A DNA stretch of 64,000 bases from Lineus longissimus. Taxonomy: Eukaryota > Nemertea > Pilidiophora > Heteronemertea > Lineidae. Position 1 is the stretch's first letter. Each line of letters opens with the position of its first letter. Both the position numbers and the translations under genes were made by a program. The DNA lies in contig NC_088325.1 of assembly GCF_910592395.1 (NCBI RefSeq), forward strand, positions 7,223,501-7,287,500. The letters run 5' to 3'. Shown here in pieces: positions 21,860-34,789 of this stretch. Under the pieces are notes generated by a model. It saw only the letters and a program-made list of their open reading frames with translations, was not told the origin of the DNA and did not search any database.

Positions 21860-24800
21860 AAATAATATTACAGTTTGAGAGGGCATTGCCACAGCATCTT
21901 TATTTGTGCCCTCAGTGTAGTATGTATGAATTAAGATAAATGTTTAACTTGCTATTGGTTAAATTGCCTTTTTGTCAGATGGAAGCAAATGAAATACATG
22001 TATTCAGAACGTTTTGTAATGGACTGTCATGGCCAACATTAGGTTCTTGGATTCAAGCTGACGCTGAACTTTCTCAGAGAAAAGATTTAGAGGTGTATAG
22101 TATTTTGTGTGCTTGCCAAACCTACAGTCTTTAGTGCTTCCCGAGATATCATAAAGAGTGGTTTCAGGCAAAGCACTTCAGTTGCATATTCTGTGTTAGC
22201 CTATCCTAGCCCACATATGCAATCAACAACGAACATCATTTGCGTCATCACCGGTGTAAGATATGAATAAACATACAGAACAGAAGCTTATAACTCATTA
22301 TCGTCAAGAACACTTTGCTGCTCTGGTTTGTAAACTTGCACCTAAGCTCTCTTGGTATGTTGGATTAAAGAAGTATTTTTGCCAACAAACCTCAGAATAT
22401 TATCCAAATAGTTTCCAAGGAAGCCTGTGAGTCTCGATCTATCAGGTCTGACCACCGCTCTCATGGCGAAATAAAACTTTGTGTAAACATCTCTCTAAAA
22501 CAATTCCTTTCATTGTATAGTCATGACTGTATGCGTGCATCTAAATGCAAATATAAGATTGAGGAATTCCATATCCAAGGATTGCCATCTTACCTTCACT
22601 CTGGAGAATCAATTCTCCAGATTGCCGAGAATCAGCCACGTCTTCCAGCTTGGCGAGCTGGCCTGTCTTCGAAAAGATTCAAAAGTTGGAAAAACTGCGT
22701 GTTAGTCTTTCAACGAAATATGGTTACGTTCATCTGCTGAATAAATATAGGTTCTTCAAGGAGGATTTGCATCACATATTGAGAAAGGAACATCGGTTTG
22801 TCCTATGGATGGCGAAAAAGTTGGAAAATATGCATGGATTAATTTTGTGCATGCGCCACGAAGTAACGCGCTGGTCAATTTACATCGGAATTTATTACAT
22901 ATGATGTCATATTTTGTCCTTGTTACCTGATGGGAACTTTGAGAACTTTGACCAATGAACACATATTTTGACTGTTTTTCTTGTGAGGCAGCCATTCTCC
23001 CAAGGCTCAAGTAGAACTAGCCAGGGCAGGCTGCTCGGTAAGTCGGAAGACCCGATCATATTCCCGAAAATCCTGGGAACTGATTCTCCTTGGTAATCTT
23101 TATTGTCCAGAAAACACTCGACAAGTGGTCACCGCGTTTTCAGTGTCAAAGCATGTAGCTGAAACCGTCAGCCTGTGTCACGAAAAGAGATATATGGAGC
23201 AAGTGCTATCACTTTATAATGAAGCCACAGCTGTGCACTTTTTTGTGTATTTTATTCAGATCCACATTCACGTATCTTTCCATGCCAGATGTGTGACCGG
23301 GCATATTAGTCTGCGTATAACTCATGACACGATATGATTGTACAAAAAACCCTCCGATCAATGGTAAGAAGAGATAAACCGTCAGCTTGTTACGAGATAA
23401 CTGACGAGATGGTGAAGATTACCTCCAAGCCCCGTGGTCTTTCTCAAGGCAAGCAAGGCGATACGAGGATCGCTCGTCTTGGCTCACTGAGACGAGGCAT
23501 GTAATAGACCCACCAGTGTGAGGCAATCGTCTGAACGTATTCAACAGTGTCAAATATGCAACACCGCAGTGTTAAATATGTAAGGAATGATGGCGACCAA
23601 AAACAGAAGAGAAATTGACCATTCGTTGAAAACATCTCAATTAGAATTTTCCGATAGCTCCTTATTTGTCAGGAGGCTTCACTTTATATAGTTTTAGAAT
23701 TTTTCCCTTTATCTGGTTTAAGACACAGAATCATTCCCTTGCCTTTGACTTAGTCCTGCTCGCTATTTGTGACTTAGCCCTCATTAAGGCCAATTTTGGA
23801 TGAACGGAAATTATGCACCTCGAAAACTCTCCGCGTGCAACTAAGTAATGATAATGCTGATTTGTTTTGTGTTTTATCAGAAAACGGGCCAAGGTGGGCT
23901 TACCTCATGCACCTGTTACTGTAGTAACAACAAATAAGGGGTATTATTCATCATTTATCACAACCCACAAAAAGAGTCTTTGGGGAATATTTGCGTGACC
24001 AGAAAGAATACCCGTTTAGAAGGTCAAAAAGAACATGTTGAATATCGGGCTTTCTTTCTCTTGCTCTCTGTGTCTACCATTTTCAAATGCCTTGATCCAG
24101 AAACATTAGAATCCCATTATCGGAGATCACAGTCAACATTCTTGTTAACTGCCTTTTCTCATCGATTTTGTTGTTCAACCAGGGTGACATGATCATCTTG
24201 CTAGACTGGTATCCTGTCTTAGTGGTGTGCTTGGTTTACGCGGAAAGATATTGTCCACAGAACGCTCGCTTCTAACATTATTGGTGTGCACATCCAACTA
24301 TGGGCGCTGACGGCTCAACTCATCCTCAGAACAGCTCGAAAAACTGTTAATTTCCGGTGTAAAGGTTTGAAATATCCTAGGATAGAATTCCGGGAACAAA
24401 GGCTTCTAATATGCGCGTTTAACCTCTGAGGTATATTGGTCACTACAGAAGCAAATACCATCATCCGTCAGAATAAAATAGAGCCGGGCACATTTTCGCC
24501 GGACTGCTACAGGAAAATGAGTTCTCCTCCAGAAAGTTTCACCTGCTTGGAATAATGTCATTTAATCTTTGATCAAATGGTCTACTACAAAGTGAAAAGA
24601 ATTCGTGAACATGTCGGTGGTCGTCAGAGGGAAACTCTCAAGTAGTATCAAGGCTAGCATCGTGTCAAACCTTCTCATGGCCTACCAATTCCCGTTTTGT
24701 TTTTTGGTTTGGAGGTTTGCTTTGAAAGAAGCAAATGTTTTGAACGGGATTGTCTAATACTGCTACTGGACCAGTGCGAAGTATGTTTCTTTGACGTAAA

Positions 24801-27800
24801 TACATGTATATCACTACTTATAAATCTTATTATCTTTTTCATGAATTTTGGAGAAGCTGGACGTTGCCTTTATTGATCAAAGCTATTTTTAACCACCATC
24901 ATCAGAAGAGAGATTGCTTCTTTCTCTTCAATCAGCGTCTAAAAAGCATCATTTCTCTGATCATGCCATTGATAATAACAATTAACCATAAATTGAGGGA
25001 CTCCACAGATCCCAGTGATATTTTACGTACATGTCTATTGATCGTTGTCGCCGCTGATTGATCGAACGAGCTGTGTATCGTCTGGTGATATGCCGGCCTC
25101 GTCTTAAGACGCTTTTGGCGTTCATCTGTTCACAGCGAATGGGAACTCGGTTTCCCATATCTTATTTGATTGATGGAGATTGGTATCATCTGCTCTGGTC
25201 AGGGCCTCTTTCATATATCCATGGGCACAAAACAGTTCTGTTTTAGTTGTTTTTTTGCTGAGTGTAAGTTTTTGATTATATCGTCTGCAGCTATGGTCAG
25301 TCAGTGAGGTGCGGTTTCCCGGGACGATGTTCATGTTTTATGGCTCGATATATGTATAAATGGTCAATGCGTATGGACCACATTGTATTCATCGTCGTCG
25401 TCGGTCCGTCATCACCCATTACTGAGCATCAAATCCGCAAATTATAACATTGCAGTGAGAGTACCGTTTCCCGGACCTCAGGAACCATAGTCCATTGCTC
25501 ATTTTCTAGTCCTCGATGATGGACATCTCTCAATCATGGAACAATAAACACTTTTAAATCATTTGTTTCCGAGTTTCATTAAGGTCTTTCTTTCTTGTGT
25601 CCTCATCCGTATCATGCCGCAATCGACTTTAGATACCAAAAAGGAACAGATTATATAATAGGTTGTGCCCTCAAAGCACGCGTCTGAAGCACACATATGA
25701 ACATAATGGACATAATGAAGATGGGTCAGTATTGCAAACGAAAAATTCTTAAAATCAATAGTAAAGTTGTTCAAGCCGCCCAGGTGACCGCAGCAGAAGA
25801 CTACTGAGTGGTGAGAATGTCAACCACAGTCTGCATAATGTGGAGTCGGCAAAATATAACGCGCATCTCACTTCTCTTTGAGTGACGTCCGTTGACATTT
25901 CTTTTCCGAGTGAAGTTGACCGGAAATATTTATTCATTGTACATAATTTCTGCCACGAAAATTCGCACCAAGTTGAAGTGATTTCAGAGCACTCTTAAGG
26001 GGCAGAATATATAGTAAAAACGTAGAGCCGTACGTTATAGGGACTTATCCACTGACCTGCTGTTTGCTAGTTTATCTTACCCTTGTTTCTTATTATTTAT
26101 GCTATAGGAAAGGCGTCAAGCAAGTAAGCCAGTCCCCGGGCAATTGATAAGTAATGGCAAGATTTGCAATGCATGAATATTTTAACTCGAGCAGTGCCCT
26201 GATATTGGTTGGAGCAGAGGTTTTTGAGTAGTTGCTGGTTCGCGCAGAGTTAGTGCAAAATCCTACCGAGGTCTGACAGCTCCCTGGCCGTCTCGCCCAC
26301 AGATATCACTTCCTCAGTTCTTTTAGACTAGTTCAGGTTGTTTATGAACGCCAGACAGACTGCTAACTGATGAAGAAGATGTCTATCAACGAGTCGAAAC
26401 TCTACATAATTGCAAATTAGTTATTTGCAATCGCTAAACCTAACGTTGATGATTGAATAACAGCAGGAGCTTTCATCAGCCACGAAGAACTGAGGAAAAT
26501 CTTGGGCCACTGGCCTGCATGTAACTGTAACTATACGCCTGGGCGTACGCAATATGTCTAGCAGTTATTTGTACTTCTTTTGATGATGTTTAATAATTGA
26601 TTTTCAGAGAATAGATTTACTTGATATACAAAATTTCCAGTCCAAGCACAATAGCATATGAGAAAGCACAATATTTCTTTCTCGTAGTATAGTGCGATGT
26701 GTTCGACTGCCTAAACTTATTACTATCGACATTGTTTCCTTGCAGTAATCACCGATGTCACCTTTATATTGCCGTTCTGCACGTCGCATAGATACTTAAC
26801 ACGGATCCATCTGATGAAGTAAGTCCCCATGCTCCAGATCCAGACTATGATTTACCTTAAAGGGTTACTATGGCGGAGTTAGGTGGGTCGGATGAAGTTA
26901 CACCAATGTGCCAGTTGGTGTCTCCACTTTCTTACAGTACATCGGTACTATTCATTGCTTATATGATGAATATTATCATCACTAAGTCCTACCAGACTCG
27001 TTCTCTTCGTGCGCATATGAGTCATTTCTAGACCACCAATCCTTCTTGCTCCTGTCTATAGTCCCCCTTTAAGTTTCTAACACTGAGTTCAATGTTATTG
27101 ATATGGCCCAAAGAGATATCGCAGCTTCATCCAAACACATTTTTGCGGACAGAAGCCCTACCAGAAGCATTAATCAATATCCCAGCTCCAGTTCAATATC
27201 CTTTGAAAACGTCTCCACGCGCAAAAATTTCATTTCCGCCGCAATACCTCGGCAAAGGTATCATAATCGATAGGTTGTGTTTGGGTTCCGTCTCCTATTA
27301 ATTAGAGGCTTGCCCTGCGTGCCCTGGGGCATCCAGAGTGGCACCTGTCAATTGAAGATGGCTCTTCGCCACGATGGTCGGTGGAGATGAAGTCTAATGT
27401 CATTATTACTCTGGTTAAAACACCTGTCCTTTTTCGATAATGCGATTGCTTTGATACGTGATTTACACTTGCCGATATGCGTCGCAGGTGATGTTGAGGC
27501 GGTTGTTGTCGTTTTCTGGTAAACTTAGTTTAGGTAGGCAAGCCACAAACGCTTGGCTAAGACCATGGGCACTATTGCAGGCACTGTTGATGGGTTTGAT
27601 TAGTTGGGAAAACACCACGTTCACTGACAACGTCTGTGTACATCCATATTACTGTGAAAACTCATCTACCCCATCAACAATTACTGGAAGTCCCATGCGA
27701 AGACCGAGGCTAGATCAACCCGAAACAACTAATGCCGTCACGTTTGTCGATTTCCAAAGTACTGAAAAGTGGAAATTGTAGGCGAGGAAATGGAGGAAAA

Positions 27801-27900
27801 ATAGCCGTTCAAAACTGTCTCAATAAGTCCTTCTGAGACGCTTATCCCGAGGCGATGGAGTGGAACCCCCAAACCATCTCGAGTCCTTCTGACACCTTAT
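21860..27900. other. 6 kb without a recognised gene
   Basis: Several frames of 60-107 codons (for example around 22513-22904, 23125-23337 and 27458-27781) show no known domain, no repeat match inside the window and no convincing exon borders. I could not distinguish them from chance. A small hairpin ATTGCAAAT-N5-ATTTGCAAT lies near 26410. Confidence 0.4.
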
Positions 27901-27909
27901 AGTGGTGCG

Positions 27910-28165
27910 ATTATCTCATCATTACCCTTCCTTTTCATGCTATTGCTAATTCCAACCATGACACTTCCTTCTCATAGTCATACATGCTAGAGCTATCTCT
28001 AACCATGACCTTTGATTTTGATGCTATCGCTAACTCCAACAATTACCCAGCCTTTTCATGCTCTAGCTAACCCCAACCATGACCCTTCCTTCTCATATGC
28101 TATAGCTAACACAACCATCACTTTTGATTTTGTTGCTGGTGCTAACTCCAACCATTAACCATCCT
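27910..28165. repeat. Degenerate minisatellite (AACCATGACCCTTCCTTCTC type)
   Basis: About six imperfect units combine (A)CCAACCATGACC, TTCCTTCTCAT or TTTTGATGCT, and GCTATAGCTAAC. Units alternate in a higher-order pattern of roughly 110-120 bp. Confidence 0.75.
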
Positions 28166-28169
28166 TTTC

Positions 28170-29800
28170 ATCGAAAATGAATGAGGTGGTTATAATTTTT
28201 GGGAGAGACACCCTGTAGTACACAATGAAACCGCACATTCACCCACATTTTCTATTAGCATCAATCCAACCATAAAAAAATTTAAAGTTCGGGGCAAAAA
28301 GACAAACATTGATCTTGTCGAAGTGTTTTTTTCCCCTTTCATTTTGAATTTTCCTTTCCGTTGTCGCCGCTTGCTCCAGACGCTGCCGGTACTTCGGTGC
28401 ATTCCTTTGTTGAGTCTTTAGAGGGGCGTTAGGGGACGGTAGCAGTGCATGAAAAACCGAAACCAGAATTGTCATGGGTCTGCACAATTTTTTTCAGATT
28501 CGATGGATATGATGGATATATGCATTTTGAAGACGAGGTCAGATAAACAATGGTGTAGAGTACATACAATCATGTGCACACACAAGTTCACTGAAATATT
28601 GAACGAGAGAAGATACCCAAGTTTACATACAGTGTATACGTAACCATTAGACTCACTACGTTGTGTGAGTTATTAACCAAGGCCGTTGTCTATTTTAAGA
28701 TGAGGTTGGTGATAAATCTTATACCATGATTGTAGACCCTTTTCATTTTGTGCTACTCCTAGATACATACATTTTTGTGTTTTTGCTAACCCCCACTCAA
28801 ACATTTTTATGATAATGTCTATCCCTGCCCTGATCTTTCAGCTGTAACCACCCACTCTTGTACCAATTCATTTTACCTTAGAGAAATAAACTTAACCAAG
28901 ATTCACCTGCAATCGTGGTGTATCATCATCTACCATCTAACCGTGTTAGAGGCCCCGCGAGCCCTTCGTTCCTCCGCATTCACCAGCATCCAGATGGGGG
29001 TGATGATGGATGTCATCTTCTCTCTGCTCATACCGTCAGTAATCACTTATGGTAAAGAGCCGCAGATCTTTAGGCGCATTTTGCATTTTATGTTAACGTT
29101 TCAACAGTCGTCATTCTTACTTTTGATATTTTTTAGAACTTTTAAAACGTGTTGATCAGTTTCTTGCAGACTAGTTTAAGTTTAGTAAAAGTCACTTTGA
29201 GGCCATCATCATATATGGAATTACTTGTTTAACCGGTGTCATGGCACTACATCTATCGATGCGTGATTAAATATATACTATACTCGAACTAAATCTCAAT
29301 TCTTTTGTCATAAAGATTTTGTTCAAAAGTAAAAACGAAGCACAAGACTTAACTAGAACCACAAAACTCAACTATAAGCGCTGCCGAAAAACGGCGACCG
29401 ATACCAGATATTTTCATCACCCGCAGGAACCCCCGAAGCTAAATAAGAGTTCGTGAACCTGGTGGTTCCTGTAACTGTGAGTTTGTGTTTCTTCTATGCT
29501 GGTGATATCGACTTCATGAGGTCACGCTGGCAAGAATCAAATTGATTTACCATGCAGAGGATTATATCATTTTCCTACCAAATAACGATATCATGTTAAT
29601 GTCTTTCAAACTTGTGTATCTTCGCTCGTTCAATATTTCAGTGAACTTGTATGCACATGTATGTACTCTACACCATTGTTTATCTGACCTCGTCTTCACG
29701 AGAGACAACTTTGTTCAACTGTGCATAAGCACGACTTGAAAGTAATGCATGTATACAAATGGAATAACACCATGCCCAAAGTATGGACACTACCGTAGCC
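28170..29800. other. No gene seen
   Basis: Short frames only. No domain recognised. Confidence 0.4.
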
Positions 29801-29802
29801 GA

Positions 29803-29850
29803 TTTATCAATCAATCAATCATAATACATATTATTTATATAGCGCCCCAG
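29803..29850 (-). repeat. CR1-like LINE 3' tail with (TGAT)n
   Basis: On -, GCGCTATATAAAT leads into ATTGATTGATTGATT, the 3' end of the adjacent LINE. The 13-mer ATTTATATAGCGC (+, 29833-29845) recurs at 31581-31593 in a SINE. Confidence 0.8.
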
Positions 29851-30345
29851 TTATTCCGCAGGAGAGAATTCTGGGGCGCTATCCCTCCCGTAGGCAGCTG
29901 CAAATAGGTGGGCCTTCAGGAGGGACTTGAAACCTTCAATAGAATCGGCATGGTGGACGCTCGTCGGCAGCTGATTCCACAGTCTTGGAGCAGCTGCCGA
30001 GAATGAGCGTCCACCGAGAGTTGGATGCTTGAACCGGGGAACCTCCAGGAGCATCTCAGATTCAGATCTAAGGCCAGAGCGCCCAGTTCTTTTTAATTGA
30101 ATCATGGATCTGAGATACTCCGGAGCTTCACCAGTCAAGCACTTAAACACCAGGAGCAACATTTTGTACTGGATCCTGAATTTGACAGGAAGCCAGTGTA
30201 GCTGTGCCAAAACAGGGTAAATGTGGTCAAACTTGCCCACCAAACACACAACTCTTGCCGCTGAGTTAAACACCCGTTGCACCTGGTTTGCAGCCCTGGC
30301 AGGTATACCATGGAGGAGAGCATTGCAATAGTCAAGGTGGGCATT
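29851..30345 (-). pseudogene. Reverse transcriptase C-terminus, CR1-like LINE (5'-truncated)
   Basis: On -, one frame reads NINAHLDYCNALLHGIPARA through QRVFNSAARVV, VLAQLHWLPVKFRIQYK, FKCLTGEAPEYL and APRLWNQLP, to a stop at 29851. The LDYCNxLLxGxP...QRVxNxAARxV...LHWLPVxxRIxYK...PRLWNxLP order is the C-terminal part of CR1/L2-type RT. Endonuclease and catalytic YxDD are missing, so the copy is 5'-truncated. It is distinct from the LINE at 755-1471, sharing only family-level similarity. Confidence 0.87.
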
Positions 30346-30349
30346 TATG

Positions 30350-30966
30350 TTGCGCTTGTGTGTGTAGCAGCTTGGTTGTCTCCGACAAAGGCGCCCGAAG
30401 AAACTGGTTGAGATGCAATCTTCACGCTGGTAGTGAACATATTTGAAATTGATGCGAACATCAAAAGTTCCACACTTAATGGTCTTGTGCTTCTACAGTG
30501 TATCTCATGGCGGCCGTCAGTAATATCAATGCGCTTGATGGACGCGTCGTGTCCTAATAAACAATGTGATTGCAGGTTGAATCAACATTTTATTTCACGT
30601 TGGTCTTCATAATGTTCATTCTCTATATATGTTCATTATATGATGACGAAAGCTGTTTCACAAATCATTTTCTTTTCCTATTCTTCGCCGCCTTCCTCAA
30701 TCGATTTCGAATAATTGTGATTAACGTGAGTAAAACTCATGAGAGTTACTCAACAAGTAAAGGCTGGATCTGTGTTCCAGTTGGCACGTTAGTCTGATGT
30801 GGCAAGTTGGTTTCCTAGGACGATACTGCCAGAGTGCGTTTATAACGGGAGTTTATGAGTCCTTCATTCCCATCAAAAGAGGTCACAATAGTGACTGTGT
30901 ATGGCCTTCTTCGATATTTGTGATGAAATAATTTTTTTAACATCCCAGGTCTGCGGTTACACGCCA
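30350..30966. other. No gene seen
   Basis: Sequence upstream of the truncated LINE. No recognised feature. Confidence 0.35.
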
Positions 30967-31115
30967 GGGCCCAGTTGTTCAAAACACTTTTTGTCACTAA
31001 TGCTGGCGTTTACTTAACTTGGTGTTATGTCTAAACGGCTTAACTGAAGGAGATAACGCCAAGTTATGTTAACACCAGTGTTTTTAGTGACAGAATTTGC
31101 TATGAGCAACCAGGC
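30967..31115. mobile_element. Short foldback element, CACTTTTTGTCACTAA arms
   Basis: CACTTTTTGTCACTAATGCT...AACTTGGTGTTATG faces TAACGCCAAGTTATGTTAAC...GTGTTTTTAGTGACAG in inverted order around a short loop, flanked by GGCCCAGTTGTTCAAAA on the left. No coding. Confidence 0.6.
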
Positions 31116-31566
31116 GCAGGAAATAAACTGTACAGCCGCATTATGTCACATCCTTAATGCTAACATCCCTTAGGTTATGAGTGACTATTGCCCAACGATC
31201 GAGCTCCGAAAGCGATGACTGGTGCACATTTCAAGGGAGGAGCATTCGTTCTTTATTCAGTCCATATAGTAGTAGTCTCTGACAAGACAGCGGGTGGCAA
31301 ATAGTTCTGAATTAGTGAGTTTTAAAAAATCTTTTTTTGAACAACTTATATCTATTGAGAACTTAACGAAGGTAAATTTCAAAACCCCGGCTCTTCTATA
31401 CATTTTACCGGGGTCTGTATCACCATTGATTTATTGCGAGGTGATAACGAATCATATCGGATGTGGGGGAAAAGTTGTACGTACAAAGTGGTAGTTTATT
31501 AATATTTTATCATTATCCCCCCCCCCCTCTTGAAAACTGTTGCAATTTTAAATATATACATGTATA

Positions 31567-31790
31567 TAATAATGTCACGGATTTATATAGCGCTCCTCAG
31601 TAATGAAACTGTTAAAGCGCTGTGGGATATCAAATTATTACGCCGGTCTCCACAGAAATAAATGAGGGATTTCAAGGAGCAACCAGAAGGCGCTTACTTG
31701 AACTCGACCAGTAGGGGAACTAAGCATTGACACGGCCGGGAGTCGAACCCACGACCTCTTGATCATACGGTAGCCTTTGGTAATTATAGA
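31567..31790 (-). mobile_element. tRNA-derived SINE with CR1-like tail
   Basis: On -, the element begins in a tRNA-like segment with a perfect B-box consensus GGTTCGACTCC (complement of 31739-31749) within GTCGTGGGTTCGACTCCCGG. It ends GAGCGCTATATAAATCCGTG. No good A box is visible, so the head is truncated or decayed. The 3' tail shares ATTTATATAGCGC (+ strand) with the CR1-like LINE 1.7 kb away, as expected for a SINE that borrows the LINE's reverse transcriptase. It is not a functional tRNA gene. Confidence 0.8.
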
Positions 31791-31809
31791 TACATGTACA
31801 GTATTATAA

Positions 31810-33300
31810 TTACAGGATAGTTGTTAACAACACGCTGATGTTCTCAGGTTGAAAAGAAAGAAAGGTTTTATGAAATATATATCCCGCAATGTGAAACGAA
31901 AACATGCCCTTAAACGAAACAAAAGGATAAGATGTAACTGTATCCTTGGGCTGAACCGGGTCGTCTGCCATTACTATCACGTGCCCGCGGGATTTCACGA
32001 GATAATTTCATACTCTCCACTTCATTCGTATGGTAATAGAATCAGTTGGTTGATATGACTTACAATCATTCTTCCACCGCCTGGGGACGGGCGTTTGCTT
32101 TCTTGTTCTTTCCTCCCGGTCACAGTAGCAAAAGTTCATTATCTTTATCCACCTGTCGGAAGCTCGTTTTTAAGGAAACGCCGCTGACAAAGGAGTATGT
32201 TTGCAAGAACGGTATCAAACCATTTGAAGCCTGATTCGATCGGTTGGAGACCGCATATAGACTAGCTATAGCATGCAATTTTAAAGGAACGCTTTTTCCG
32301 TAAAGAGCCAAATTCCTAGTTTATGGTATAAGGTTTACACTAGAAATGTAAATGTCATTGCAACAACGCATGCGGCATGCAGTGCCTTTGTTATACATGT
32401 TTTACTTCATGTCTAGTACTTGATGCCGCATTGTACCAAAACAGTGCTAAACTACTTCAAATATGGCATAGTTACGGAATGTTTCTGCGTGAGACTGCGA
32501 CAACGTTTGTCAGTTTATGCTTCACTATACCCGAACCGAACCAACAGGAGCTAGCATTTGCTTCGCAATGCCGCATGCGCCGTTTGATGCAAGCTATACC
32601 GCATGCGGTGGAAGTCGCGGACAGTGTTTCCACTTAGTTCAGGGGCGAGAATGCATATGTCAAGGCTTTAGTTATTTATTTATTGTGATCTGTTACGTCA
32701 TGACGAGCCTTACATACGTCATTTTTGACGTCGAGAGCGATGTGATCTGGTTTGGTCTGGTCTGATCTGGTTCGGTACCGTGTAAACGGCCCTAATGCAC
32801 TTTTGCATGGGTTGTCGCAATGGCATTCAGCAAACACCCTGTTGTCTGCCATTGCCGGTAAAACCCGGGCATCTCCCTATGTGGCAAGCCCATGTGTCAT
32901 CCGGTGCTTGGATTATGCATATAAGCGCGTGATTAGATCAGCGAATATCGGTTAGCGACGCGCGCCAAGAAAATGACACCAGCAAGAGATTTGAAATTGA
33001 ATTTGTATTTCGTTTGCAGGAACTTAGCAACGGCTGAATCTAATAGATTGTCGTAATGTGGATGTCCTTAACACTTTCTTGATTTTTACCAAGGGCAACA
33101 TGAATGGCAGAGGGAAACAAGAAGTCATTTGGCCTGTTTTTATTGACGGATTTCAGGGGTTGACTATCGATATACTTCAAGTCATATATATACTATGTCG
33201 ATTTCGAAAAGTGATGCTTCTTCTGCGGGCAACATATTTAACTACAATGCTGTCCATATTTTTCTGCATTTTGTGAATTCTGAGGTCATAGAATCGAATA
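31810..33300. other. No gene seen
   Basis: A solitary end of the GGGCCGTTTA MITE family lies near 32780. Otherwise only short frames. Confidence 0.4.
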
Positions 33301-33319
33301 CCTGCTTTTAGGCCTGCAT

Positions 33320-34680
33320 GTAGGGGGTATGCGAAAAGGTAAAGAAAGACTAAAAATAACAGTAACTCAATAACATGGATACAACACAACGGAATTTGAT
33401 GAAGTTTATGTAATGGTAAGTGTATCTACTGAGAATTACATCCTGATCGCACGAGTTTTTGGTTTGACCTTATTTTCAAGGTCAAAGGGGTCAAAGTTCA
33501 AAGGTTAATATGAATCGTCTCGATCAGCGACGTAAACGCTCTAACTTGAGACTGATTGAAGATTTTCTTTTCATACGTGGTAAATGAATAGCATATCAGC
33601 AGGCGCAGTCGGCCCGATCTAATTCAAGGTTTCACCACTGGGGAGCGTAAGACGGAAAAATTGCAGTAACTATACAACTCAACCGAATTCGATGAAATTA
33701 CTAGCAATATGGTTAGTGTATTTGGTGAGGATACATCATACATGTATATCACACTTGTTTTTGCTTTGACCTCATTTTCAAGGTCACAGAGGGCAAAGTG
33801 TAACAGTGAATGAATCGTCCCTTGACCAGCGACGTTAATTCTCCAATGAGAGCTTCATTGAAGCTTTCACTGGAGTGTGCTTGAAGATTTTCTGTTCATA
33901 AATGTGGTACATTCATAGCATATCAGTTGGCACAGTCAGCTATTAAAAACCGGCCCGATCTCATTCACGGTTTCACCACTTGGGGGTGTTGGCTGAAAAC
34001 ACAATAAATGCAATAACTCCCATACTACTCAATGGAAATTTAATGAAATTCATATGATACGTGTATCTACTCAGGATATATCATATATCACAATCATTTT
34101 TGGTTTGATCTAATTCCCAAGGTCACAGAGGTCAGAATTCAAAACTTAATTATTGGTCCGTTGACCAGCGACGTGAACGATTTCACTGAGCACTGATTTA
34201 AGTTTTTCTTTCGATGTGCGGTGAATGTAAAGCATGTCAGTAGGGACTGTTTGCTAATGAAAATTGCCCCGATCCGATTGACGGTTTCATTGCTTTGTGG
34301 CTTAAGCTGAATATGGACAAATTGCTAGTACATGTACCCCTATTCAAGCCAATGTAATTTAATGACATTGATATAGTAAGTCCATTTACTGAGCTCACAT
34401 CATGCATCACTAGAATTCGTGGGTTGACTTAATTTTCAAGGTCACAGAGGTCAAAAGTTCACAAGTTAATGATTGGTCCATTGACTAATGACGTAAACGC
34501 TCAAAACTTCAGAATGCTTTAATCCCTCCTTTTCATATGCTGTTTATAGGAGTAGGCATATTAGTAGGCGAAGTTCGCTAATGAAAATCGACTCTATCCG
34601 ATTCATGGTTTCAGCACTTGGGTGTATTTGCTGAAAAGGGCAAAATTGCAATTACTCCAATTGTATACAAGCAAAAATAT
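33320..34680. repeat. Diverged ~320-bp tandem repeat with AAGGTCA motifs
   Basis: Four units plus partials. The anchor (GA)CCAGCGACGTRAACG recurs at about 33525, 33827, 34166 and 34486 (spacings 302, 339 and 320). Each unit also repeats TTTGGTTTGACCT, AAGGTCACAGAGGTCA, CATAGCATATCAG, CGGTTTCACCACTTGG and CAATAACTC in the same order. There is no coding. Confidence 0.85.
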
Positions 34681-34789
34681 ATGAGCCTTACATATTTTTG
34701 ATACAAGGCTTGTGCATCCGCGAAAAGCATTCTATATCAGGTAACCCACTCTCCACCTTTTTGATAACCACCTCAAGTTAGTCTTGAGC

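Noticed and set aside
31735-31775. tRNA gene suggested by a perfect B box
   Set aside because: There is no A box or acceptor-stem pairing at the right distance, and a LINE-type tail follows. It is a SINE.
33320-34680. CRISPR-like array
   Set aside because: Units are ~320 bp, diverged throughout and without repeat/spacer alternation; the genome is eukaryotic.
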